Shown here: positions 37,627-44,941 of the stretch, one piece after another | Numbering within the stretch: the first letter of the stretch is position 1 | How the letters are laid out: every line of letters starts with the position of its first letter | NCBI RefSeq assembly: GCF_018336815.1 | Contig: NZ_CP050497.1 | Location: 1,798,001 to 1,862,000 of the forward strand | DNA length: 64,000 nucleotides | Origin: Treponema vincentii | GTDB taxonomy: Bacteria > Spirochaetota > Spirochaetia > Treponematales > Treponemataceae | Direction of reading: 5' to 3' | Translations under genes and position numbers: made by a program | The notes under the pieces: model-generated | What the model was told of the DNA's origin: nothing | Database searches by the model: none | Seen by the model: the letters and a program-made list of their open reading frames with translations, nothing else

Positions 37627-37742
37627 TTTAGAACAGAGGAGAGAATCAGCAGGCAACTAAGATGCCCTATTATTGGTATTAAGTATGGTTCCTTAAAATT
37701 CACTAGCCGAATAAAATATCAATTTTAGAGGCTTCTGAATTG

Positions 37743-37825
37743 GTGCGCAGAATGCGCACATTTTAATAAGCGAGTTTGCGCTTGAGCAAACTCGACGGTT
37801 AACGAGGCAACCCTATTTGGTTGCC
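37743..37825. repeat. Three tandem hairpins at 5' edge of the 124-aa frame
   Basis: GTGCGC-AGAAT-GCGCAC (37743-37759), CGAGTTTGC-GCTTGA-GCAAACTCG (37771-37794) and GGCAACC-CCTATTT-GGTTGCC-like arms (37806-37825). The middle one matches the CGAGTTTGC hairpin of family D. The last overlaps the first codons of the following frame. Confidence 0.75.
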
Positions 37826-38195
37826 GAAGTTATACCTTGGTATATTTTGGCTCCTTCCCGATTTATCCGATTTATTTTATGTCGATAAAACAGACATTAC
37901 ATTTGCACAAAAATATGGTGATTGGCTACTATCTCAAGAAGACCATAGTAATGTATGGGAGAAATTAAAACAAAATGGTTATTTGCACTATTTACCGAAA
38001 AGGTACAGAGATGAGTATTGGAAATTACCAAGAGGCAGAGTCTCATATAATATATTACTTGGTAAATATTATGTATATCATGGCAATTGGTTCTTAATAA
38101 AACATGCAAAAATTATTGAGAAAAAATTTGAGCTTCCAGTCAATCATATCGTTTATGAAGAAGACGAACACTATTCGAACAATATCAGTTGTTAA
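37821..38195 (+). CDS. Unknown soluble protein, N-terminus uncertain
   Basis: About 124 residues from a TTG that lies inside a hairpin arm, without a ribosome site, so the true start may have been displaced by the hairpin array. The body is rich in W, Y and K (WEKLKQNGYLHYLPKRYRDEYWK, then GRVSYNILLGKYYVYHGNWFL) and ends ELPVNHIVYEEDEHY. No known domain is recognised. Reading-frame length and composition suggest a real or recently real gene. Family E copy 3 starts 15 bases after its stop. Confidence 0.45.
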   Translation: MPKLYLGIFWLLPDLSDLFYVDKTDITFAQKYGDWLLSQEDHSNVWEKLKQNGYLHYLPKRYRDEYWKLPRGRVSYNILLGKYYVYHGNWFLIKHAKIIEKKFELPVNHIVYEEDEHYSNNISC

Positions 38196-38209
38196 AAAGA
38201 TTTTTTTTA

Positions 38210-38275
38210 CCTCTATCATCGCCTGATAGACTAACTATACTATTAGTATAGTCAGTTGAGACAATCATTGAAGGG
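38210..38275 (+). repeat. Family E repeat, copy 3
   Basis: CCTCTATCATCGCCTGATAG, then ACTAACTATACTATTAGT and ATAGTCAGTTGAGACAATCA, then TTGAAGGGAAAGCGCAG, which parallels TGAAGGGGAAGCGAGG after copy 1. It is followed within 60 bases by a family D copy. Confidence 0.82.
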
Positions 38276-38326
38276 AAAGCGCAGATTGAGAGCAATAGAT
38301 ACTATTTCATTGATCTTATGAAAAAA

Positions 38327-38468
38327 GTTTATTTTAAGCGGTACAAATGGTACCGCTTAAAAACACGGCGAGTTTGCTTTGCGCAAACATCGTAAATTGT
38401 ATGTACGTTATCGCGTACGAATGCAATAGTCTCCAAAATTGATATTTTGTTCGACTGTTGCATTTTAA
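38327..38468. repeat. Family D structured repeat, copy 1
   Basis: Starts GTTTATTTT and contains hairpins AAGCGGTAC / GTACCGCTT, CGAGTTTGC / GCAAACATCG, GTACG / CGCGTAC and a long TGCAATAGTC..AAAAT / ATTTT..GACTGTTGCA, ending ATTTTAAAG. Copy 2 at 59109-59253 has the same plan. At least three stem positions differ by paired substitutions that keep the stems. Confidence 0.8.
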
Positions 38469-38496
38469 AGAAAGTTTAAAAAAAATATTTTCATGC

Positions 38497-38530
38497 TTGA
38501 CTTTTGAGGGGGGGGGGGGGGGGGTATTAT
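38497..38530 (+). promoter_or_regulatory. Promoter with 17-G tract in the spacer
   Basis: TTGACT (38497-38502) and TATTAT (38525-38530) are separated by 22 bases, of which 38508-38524 are 17 consecutive G. Loss of about 5 G would restore the optimal 17-base spacing. Such a tract is prone to slippage, so this is a probable phase-variable promoter. Poly-G tracts upstream of T. pallidum genes are known to modulate transcription this way. The nearest downstream gene starts at 38667. Confidence 0.75.
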
Positions 38531-38666
38531 GGAAGAAATTTGATTGAATTGAAACGATGTTAACAAAATGACGGCTCATGTAAATTCAGCAAATGCTGTT
38601 TGTACAGGAACAACAAATAGGTTACACGTATTCAATTCGAAAAATAAATGCCAAAAGGAGATTATT

Positions 38667-38900
38667 ATGGCACAGAAATTTTATTGCAAATGGTGTGGTA
38701 CAAACTATTCAAGCGTTTCAAGTTTAACTTCCGGTCATTGTTCTCGTAATCCGGAAGGAAAATACCACGAGCTGTATGAAGGGGCTGAAAAAAGTCAGTA
38801 TACCTGTAAGTTTTGTGGAGCGAAATATTCTTCATTATCAAGTTTGACAAGTGGTAACTGTAGCAAGAGCCCGTATAAGAAACACCATCCCGCGTTATAG
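38667..38900 (+). CDS. 77-aa protein with two tandem zinc-finger-like repeats
   Basis: ATG 38667 follows AAAAGGAG; an in-frame ATG at 38568 would add 33 residues but lacks a ribosome site. Two 40-residue units repeat: C7-x2-C10 ... C25 ... H34 and C47-x2-C50 ... C65 ... H73/H74, each reading CxxCGxxYSSxSSLTSGxC. The C-C-C-H spacing suggests one zinc per unit, perhaps for nucleic-acid or protein binding. No export signal. It is the first gene after the poly-G promoter and is likely subject to its switching. Confidence 0.72.
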   Translation: MAQKFYCKWCGTNYSSVSSLTSGHCSRNPEGKYHELYEGAEKSQYTCKFCGAKYSSLSSLTSGNCSKSPYKKHHPAL

Positions 38901-38993
38901 AGAGAAATTGAGTGCTTTAAGATATAAGATAAGTCATCTAAAAAAATAGTGTGATGCTGTCTCCCACTATTTAAGTGAATTGAAGCTCTATGA

Positions 38994-39055
38994 TTGACAT
39001 GAGGTCAGCCTGTTTTCGACGACATCAAAACAGGCTGACCTCATACTATGTATAA
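38994..39055 (+). promoter_or_regulatory. 18-bp perfect hairpin ahead of the LRR lipoprotein
   Basis: Arms ATGAGGTCAGCCTGTTTT (38999-39016) and AAAACAGGCTGACCTCAT (39027-39044) enclose a 10-base loop. TTGACA (38994-38999) lies directly at the left arm and TACTAT at the right end, and AAAGGAG follows at 39055. It could be an operator, a terminator or attenuator, or a cruciform; sequence alone does not decide. Confidence 0.6.
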
Positions 39056-39068
39056 AAGGAGTTGTATT

Positions 39069-42035
39069 ATGAAACACAGATATATTTTACTTCTTAGTGC
39101 GCTTGTATTATTTACCGGCGCCGTAATAATGATCGGCTGTCCTGCCCACGTACAACCGCAAACCCAAAAGTACAAGGTAACGCTCAACTCCGGCAAGCAC
39201 GGTTCGGTAACAGTAAATCCCGCACTCCCTGAGGACGGCATGGTTGAAGCGCATACGTGGCTTTCTTTTACCGCGCAACCTGACGAGGGGTATGAAGTTG
39301 ATACATGGACGGGAGCAAACCGTAACTATCCCGATAATACGACAGCGACGCTTACGGTAATGGCAGACACGACCGTATCCGTCACATTTAAAAGGATAGG
39401 CTACAGTTCGGAAAAGCAGAAGTACAAGGTTACGCTTGTTCAACCCGAACACGGTACGGTAACGGTGAAACCTGCCTTATCTGAAGACGGAATGATTCCA
39501 CAGCATACTCGTCTTACTTTTACTGTAACACCGGAACCCGGTTGGAAGGTGAACAAATGGACGGGGGCGGGTATATGGCAAGATAAGATAGGATACGATG
39601 TTGAGAACAATGAGGTACATCTTTCCGTAACCGAAGATGTAATCGTAAGCGTTACGATGATAGAAGAAGGGAAAGCCGATGCATCGCTTTTGAAAATCGA
39701 TTCAACCGGCAGACTGACCGGTGTAACCAACAAATACAGACTAAAGGGAAGTCTAGCGCTTCCGAATACGGTTACCGCAATCGGCAGTGAAGCGTTTGCC
39801 GACTGTACCGATTTAACAAGCGTGATTATACCTGATAGCGTTACCTCAATCGGTTACAATGCTTTTTATCTGTGCACCGGCTTAACAGGCGTTACAATCG
39901 GAAATAATGTTACTGAAATTGATGAAAGCGCTTTTTCCGGCTGTCATAATTTAACGAGTATTACGGTACCGGATAGCGTTACTAAAATAGGAAACTTCGC
40001 TTTTTCTGGCTGTAAAAGCTTAACAAGTGTTACGATCGGAAAAGGCGTTACCAAAATAGACATGTCCGCTTTTTCCCGTTGCAATAAGATTGAGACACTC
40101 AACATTAATTGTAAAACGGTACCGTATCTCGGTATGACATCTCTTAAAGAGCTTACGCTCGACGATAATGTGAACGAAATCGGAGAGCAAGCATTTTACA
40201 GTTGTACCGATTTAACAAACGTTACCATACCGAACAGTGTTACAAAAATAGGAAACAAGGCGTTTCAAGGCTGTACCGGCTTAACGGATGTTATCATTCC
40301 TGATAGCGTTACGGAAATTGGTAAGGCTGCTTTTAAAGATTGCTCAAATATTACCGGTCTGACTATCGGCAAAGGGCTTACTACTATTCACGATGAAGAT
40401 TATTATTCTAATGAATTTCCTTTTGACGGCTGTAATAAGATTGAGAAACTGAATATCAACTGTAAGACTGTCCCACGTCTTAACATCAAAAGTCTTAAAG
40501 AGGTTATTATCGGTGATAATGCTGCTATAATAAATGGATATTCTTTTTCCAATTATACCAGCTTAACAAACATCACTATCGGAAATAATGTTACAACGAT
40601 CAGTGATAATGCATTTTCCGGCTGTACCGGCTTAACGGATGTTATCATTCCCGATAGCGTTACGGAAATCGGCGCGAGTGCTTTTGCCAGCTGTACTAAA
40701 TTAGCAACTGTTAACATCGGAAATAACGTTACGACAATCAGTAATAATGCATTTTCCGGCTGTACCGGCTTAACAAGTGTTACCATACCAGATAGCGTTA
40801 CGGAAATCGGACAAAGAACTTTTTCCGGCTGCACCGGATTAGCGACCATTACCATACCGGACAATGTAACTGAAATAGGATATGCGACTTTTGCTAGCTG
40901 TACCGGCTTAACAAGTATTAGTATACCGGATACTGTTACAAAAATAGGAAGCGAGGCGTTTAAAGGCTGCACCGGCTTAATCGGTATTACGATCGGCTCC
41001 GGTGTTACAAAAATCAATGATAATACTTTTTCAAACTGTACCGGCTTAACAAGTATTACTATACCGGATAGCGTTACAGAAATAGGAAGTAGAGCGTTTC
41101 AAGGCTGCACCGGCTTAACGGATGTTATCATACCTGATAGTGTTACCGATCTAGGAGATAGTGCTTTTAAAAACTGTTCAAATATTACCAGTTTGACTAT
41201 CGGCAAAGGGCTTACTACTAATTATTATCTCTATCACACTCCTTTTGACGGTTGTAATAAGATTGAACACCTGAATATCAACTGTAAGATTCTCCCGCGT
41301 CTTAACATCAAAAGTCTTAAAGAGGTTATTATCGGTGATAATGTCAATACAATAAGTAAAGATGCTTTTTCCAACTGTACCGATTTAACAAACGTTACTA
41401 TTGGCAATAACATTACTACAATCAGCGATAACGCATTTTCGGGCTGCACCAGCTTAACGGATGTTATCATACCTGATAGTGTTACGGAAATCGGCAAATC
41501 CGCTTTTAAGAATTGTTCAAGTATTACCAGTCTGACTATCGGCAAAGGGCTTACCACTATTCTATTAGAAGATGATTATCCCTATAAAAAAGCTCCTTTT
41601 GACGGCTGTAACAAGATTGAGAAACTAAGCATCAATTGCAATCCTATCCCAGCTCTTGGTTTTCTCCGTACAAGTCTTAAAGATGTTATTATCGGTGACA
41701 ATGTTACCAAAATTGATGACTGGGCGTTTTCCGGCTGTGACAGTTTAGCAAATGTTACTATAGGCAATAGCGTTGTCTCTATTGGCAACAGTTCTTTTGA
41801 GAACTGTACGAGCTTAACAAGTCTGACCATCGGTGACAATATTACCGAAATTAGTAAGTATGCTTTTGTACTCTGTTCCAGCCTAACAAGCGCGAAGTTC
41901 GAGAATACGATGGGTTGGAAAGTGAGGGATGGTAGCTTTCAAATGAACATAGAACCAACGAATCTGCAAAATCATTCAACAGCTGCGAAGTATTTAAAAT
42001 CCATGTATGTTAATTATCGCTGGACTAGAAACTAA
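39069..42035 (+). CDS. Large BspA-like leucine-rich-repeat surface lipoprotein
   Basis: 988 residues from ATG 39069. The signal peptide ends in lipobox IMIGC (Cys24). Two InlB-type beta repeats follow (about 35-112, starting KYKVTLNSGKHGSVTV, and 118-198, starting KYKVTLVQPEHGTVTV), then about 30 LRR_5 units (215-960) of pattern CTGLTSVTIPDSVTEIG. Some units are imperfect and include GCNKIEKLNINCKTVP spacers. BspA relatives bind fibronectin or other bacteria and promote aggregation, so a surface adhesin is likely. Near-identical 69-base units within the gene invite recombination and length change. Confidence 0.92.
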   Translation: MKHRYILLLSALVLFTGAVIMIGCPAHVQPQTQKYKVTLNSGKHGSVTVNPALPEDGMVEAHTWLSFTAQPDEGYEVDTWTGANRNYPDNTTATLTVMADTTVSVTFKRIGYSSEKQKYKVTLVQPEHGTVTVKPALSEDGMIPQHTRLTFTVTPEPGWKVNKWTGAGIWQDKIGYDVENNEVHLSVTEDVIVSVTMIEEGKADASLLKIDSTGRLTGVTNKYRLKGSLALPNTVTAIGSEAFADCTDLTSVIIPDSVTSIGYNAFYLCTGLTGVTIGNNVTEIDESAFSGCHNLTSITVPDSVTKIGNFAFSGCKSLTSVTIGKGVTKIDMSAFSRCNKIETLNINCKTVPYLGMTSLKELTLDDNVNEIGEQAFYSCTDLTNVTIPNSVTKIGNKAFQGCTGLTDVIIPDSVTEIGKAAFKDCSNITGLTIGKGLTTIHDEDYYSNEFPFDGCNKIEKLNINCKTVPRLNIKSLKEVIIGDNAAIINGYSFSNYTSLTNITIGNNVTTISDNAFSGCTGLTDVIIPDSVTEIGASAFASCTKLATVNIGNNVTTISNNAFSGCTGLTSVTIPDSVTEIGQRTFSGCTGLATITIPDNVTEIGYATFASCTGLTSISIPDTVTKIGSEAFKGCTGLIGITIGSGVTKINDNTFSNCTGLTSITIPDSVTEIGSRAFQGCTGLTDVIIPDSVTDLGDSAFKNCSNITSLTIGKGLTTNYYLYHTPFDGCNKIEHLNINCKILPRLNIKSLKEVIIGDNVNTISKDAFSNCTDLTNVTIGNNITTISDNAFSGCTSLTDVIIPDSVTEIGKSAFKNCSSITSLTIGKGLTTILLEDDYPYKKAPFDGCNKIEKLSINCNPIPALGFLRTSLKDVIIGDNVTKIDDWAFSGCDSLANVTIGNSVVSIGNSSFENCTSLTSLTIGDNITEISKYAFVLCSSLTSAKFENTMGWKVRDGSFQMNIEPTNLQNHSTAAKYLKSMYVNYRWTRN

Positions 42036-42144
42036 AACGCCCGCCGCTTCCTTTTTAAGGGATTCCCTATCGGAAGCAGCAGCAAGGTGGTTACAGCCTT
42101 TTATTATCATATATCAATCCGCAAAAGGCGGGAGGAGGGAGAAA

Positions 42145-42840
42145 ATGAACAAAATGGCAAAAAAGATCGATGAACAACTTTTACGGATTAACAATCTTCA
42201 TTGGTTACCGTGGATAGGAAAGAACTATTCCGCAAGTCAGACAAAGCTGATGGTATTGGGAGAAAGCCATTACCTTTGCGCAGGCGACAGTCCTGATGAG
42301 TACGGCATCGATTTTACCCGCAGCTTTATCGGTATGCATCAAAACGGCGAGGAAGGAACAAACGTTATCCGCAATTTTGAAAAAACAGTATTGAATAGAG
42401 ATTATGATGAAGAGCTGAGCAAAGAAGAAATGACGGCAATTTCTGACAGTTTTGTCTACCAAGTCATTATTCAGCGGCTCCTCACCGCAAGCAAAGAACG
42501 CCCCGACGATTCCGATTTTGAAGCCGGATGGCATATCATTTTAGAAACGATAAAAATACTCAAACCGAATACGGTTGTTTCATTGGGTGTAAAAGCCTTT
42601 GATGTATTAACCAATTTGGAATACGAGGGGCTTACTATTAAAAAAGAAAAATGGGGAGATGATAAAATCAACAATGCCTATCCTCGCTATTGCCGTATAG
42701 AGCTTGACGGGCATCCTATCGACATCATTTTCCTCCGTCATACCAGCGGAACGATGGGCGGTTACTATCCTCTCGAATGGCATAAATTCTTAAAAAAATA
42801 TTTTGATGTCTCCCGATATTTGAGTGAATTGAAGTTATAA
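42145..42840 (+). CDS. Protein resembling uracil-DNA-glycosylase superfamily
   Basis: 231 residues from ATG 42145 behind GGAGGAGGGAG. Motifs in order: LMVLGESHYL (UDG-like GExP region), then LKPNTVVSLGVKAFDVL, which is the xPxvvvxLGxxA strand-helix of UDG families 4/5, and a C-terminal IIFLRHTSGTMGGYYPLEW, similar to the HPS loop of UDGs. No Fe-S cysteines are evident, so activity on uracil is not claimed. It follows the LRR lipoprotein by 109 bases. It may be a nucleic-acid repair or defence protein. Confidence 0.5.
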   Translation: MNKMAKKIDEQLLRINNLHWLPWIGKNYSASQTKLMVLGESHYLCAGDSPDEYGIDFTRSFIGMHQNGEEGTNVIRNFEKTVLNRDYDEELSKEEMTAISDSFVYQVIIQRLLTASKERPDDSDFEAGWHIILETIKILKPNTVVSLGVKAFDVLTNLEYEGLTIKKEKWGDDKINNAYPRYCRIELDGHPIDIIFLRHTSGTMGGYYPLEWHKFLKKYFDVSRYLSELKL

Positions 42841-42858
42841 AAATAACCATAAGACACC

Positions 42859-42896
42859 GGAATCTGCAAAAACATTTTACGTTTTTTGCAGATTCC
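42859..42896. terminator. Bidirectional terminator hairpin
   Basis: Perfect 14-bp stem GGAATCTGCAAAAA / TTTTTGCAGATTCC with a ten-base loop. The A/T-rich arms give a T-run on each strand. It separates the UDG-like gene from the WYL regulator gene. Confidence 0.7.
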
Positions 42897-42927
42897 AAAA
42901 TCTCCCCTTTCCTACTATAATACCACT

Positions 42928-43908
42928 ATGAAACAGGATCGAAACCGTGCAATTACCCATCAAATGTTGGAACGTCTCACGTATATTCATAACCGGATAA
43001 AAGTAGGATGTTTCCCTAAGACATCCGAACTTGCAAAAGAACTGGAGTGCAGTGTTCCGACAATAAGCCGCGATATAACGTTTTTGCGGGATCGGTTTAA
43101 TGCACCCATCGAATATAATGCGCAAAAGAAAGGATTTTATTACAGCGAAAAATATGAAATGCCGATCCAAAATATTTCGCAAAAAGATGTAACGGCGCTC
43201 GTTGCTGCAAAAACGCTGCTGCAGCAATATCAGGGAACGCCGATCTACAAAGAACTCGTTGCCGCAATTGATGTTATTACGTTTCCGCAAAGGCAAGGAA
43301 CGGGAGCGTTTATTGACCGTATCGCCGTTCCGCCGATGCCCTATGCCATTATCGATGAAGCGGTATTTACTGCACTCTACCAAGCGATGATTCAAAACCG
43401 CACGATCGAATTTGATTACCGCGGCGTGTTGGATAGCGGGAAGGTACACCGGCGTATCCGTCCGTATCAGCTCCTTTTTGATGACGGACGATATTTTCTA
43501 TTCGGCTATGCAGAGGAACGCCAAGCGGAACGGCTTTTTTATATTCCGCGTATTGAAAACCTTTGCATTACCGATGAGCTTTTTACACTGCCCGAAAATT
43601 ACGACTTTATCTCCCACTGCGGCGGCGGAAGATTCGGCTCATTTATGGAACCGGAAACCGTTACCTACCGTATTGCATTCTACGGTGAATCGCGTCTCGC
43701 AATAAAAGATTCCGTATGGGCGGACGACCAAAAAATTACCGAATATGATGAAGAAGGGAAAACCGAAATAGTCTTTTCCGCGGCGCAAGGCTACCGGATA
43801 TTGAAATGGGTCTTATCTCACGGCTCAAACGCACAGCCGCTTGAACCGGAGGAGTTTGTGCAAGACTGGGAAGCGGAAATACAGGCTATGGTGCGACGGA
43901 TGCAATGA
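42928..43908 (+). CDS. WYL-domain transcriptional regulator
   Basis: About 326 residues. The N-terminal DeoR-type helix-turn-helix reads LERLTYIHNRIKVGCFPKTSE, followed by CSVPTISRDITFLRD. The WYL domain (about 150-230) includes RTIEFDYRG and RRIRPYQLLFDDGRYFLFGY, where RPYxLxxxxGRWYL is the family hallmark. The C-terminal WCX region ends EAEIQAMVRRMQ. The start ATG 42928 lies 8 bases after TATAAT with no ribosome site, so the mRNA may be nearly leaderless. WYL regulators often control defence or stress loci. Confidence 0.9.
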   Translation: MKQDRNRAITHQMLERLTYIHNRIKVGCFPKTSELAKELECSVPTISRDITFLRDRFNAPIEYNAQKKGFYYSEKYEMPIQNISQKDVTALVAAKTLLQQYQGTPIYKELVAAIDVITFPQRQGTGAFIDRIAVPPMPYAIIDEAVFTALYQAMIQNRTIEFDYRGVLDSGKVHRRIRPYQLLFDDGRYFLFGYAEERQAERLFYIPRIENLCITDELFTLPENYDFISHCGGGRFGSFMEPETVTYRIAFYGESRLAIKDSVWADDQKITEYDEEGKTEIVFSAAQGYRILKWVLSHGSNAQPLEPEEFVQDWEAEIQAMVRRMQ

Positions 43909-43927
43909 ACGTGCGGAAATGCGCTGA

Positions 43928-44941
43928 TTATATTTTCCGGCGCTTAAAACCTTCGACCCGTGCGCTTGCAGGACAATCGAGAGCGCTTCTGTCTCCGCGT
44001 TGCAGATAACGGTAGCCTACGCCGGCAATCATCGCGGCGTTATCCGTACAGAGCTTGAGCGGTGGGAAAATACACGTCAGGCCTTTTTGTTCGGCGAGTT
44101 TTTCGCGGAGCAGCGAATTCGCAGCGACTCCGCCGCCTGCGACAATCGTATGCAGTCCCGTGTCTTCAACCGCACGCAGCAGGGAGCGCAGTAATATCTT
44201 GACGGCCCTCGCTTGAAAGGCCGCCGCGATATTTTCGGGCGTTTTTTCATATCCGGGATTCCAGAATTGATCGATTTGATTGATGACCGCGGTTTTTAAG
44301 CCCGAATAGGACACGTCATACCGGCGGCCGGATTCGTGCAGTACCGGCATCGGGAAGTTCGCAGCCCTTGGGTCGCCGTTTTTTGCCAGCCGGTCGATAA
44401 TTACGCCGCCCGGATAACCGAAATCGTAGAACTTTGCAACCTTATCGAATGCTTCGCCCGGTGCATCGTCGATCGTACTACCAAGCACTTCGATTGAATC
44501 AAAATCGTATACTTTACAGATAAGCGAATGTCCGCCCGACACTAAAAGACCAAGGTAGGGATAGGGAATGTCCTGCTCAAGATGCGCTGCGTACAGATGC
44601 CCGAGCATGTGGTTTACAGCAATAAAAGGTTTATTACATGCCCATGCGAGGGTTTTCGCAAAGGTAAGCCCTACCAACAGCGACCCCATCAGCCCCGGCC
44701 TATTGGTTACGGCGATACCGTCTATCGATTGCAAAGTTTCACCCGCTTCCTGCAAAGCGGTTTTAACAACCGGTAATATCCATTCGGTGTGCTTCCTGCT
44801 CGCAATCTCAGGCACCACACCCTTATACGCTTCGTGAAATGGTATTTGAGTCGCCACCACAGAGCTGATGATTTTATGTCCGTCCTCCACGACGGCGGCT
44901 GCCGTTTCATCGCAGGAGCTTTCTATTCCAAGTATCTTCAT
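43928..44941 (-). CDS. tsaD: tRNA N6-adenosine threonylcarbamoyltransferase TsaD
   Basis: 337 residues, complete. It has the ASKHA-type N-terminus MKILGIESSCDETAAAVVEDG and metal-binding His111 and His115 in NHMLGHLYAAH. The C-terminal GGVAANSLLREKL and LCTDNAAMIAG complete the family blocks. It transfers the threonylcarbamoyl group to A37 of ANN-reading tRNAs with TsaB and TsaE, which are not in this window. The start overlaps the upstream deacetylase stop by 4 bases (ATGA), so the two genes are translationally coupled. Confidence 0.97.
   Translation of the reverse strand: MKILGIESSCDETAAAVVEDGHKIISSVVATQIPFHEAYKGVVPEIASRKHTEWILPVVKTALQEAGETLQSIDGIAVTNRPGLMGSLLVGLTFAKTLAWACNKPFIAVNHMLGHLYAAHLEQDIPYPYLGLLVSGGHSLICKVYDFDSIEVLGSTIDDAPGEAFDKVAKFYDFGYPGGVIIDRLAKNGDPRAANFPMPVLHESGRRYDVSYSGLKTAVINQIDQFWNPGYEKTPENIAAAFQARAVKILLRSLLRAVEDTGLHTIVAGGGVAANSLLREKLAEQKGLTCIFPPLKLCTDNAAMIAGVGYRYLQRGDRSALDCPASARVEGFKRRKI

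Noticed and set aside
33122-38275. Family E repeats as integron attC sites
   Set aside because: Oral treponemes can carry integrons and the block layout is suggestive. However, the copies lack convincing RYYYAAC and GTTRRRY ends flanking a palindrome, and no integrase gene is in the window.
32209-38470. CRISPR array
   Set aside because: Repeats are few, irregularly spaced, differ in sequence and are self-complementary modules; no uniform spacers and no cas genes.
38568-38666. N-terminal extension of the zinc-finger protein
   Set aside because: The 33 extra codons lack a ribosome site and are unlike the repeats, while the ATG at 38667 has AAAAGGAG.
40553-41557. Minus-strand frames across the LRR lipoprotein gene
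   Set aside because: Periodic repeats such as LVKPVQPLNA are mirror images of the LRR codons, not an independent protein.
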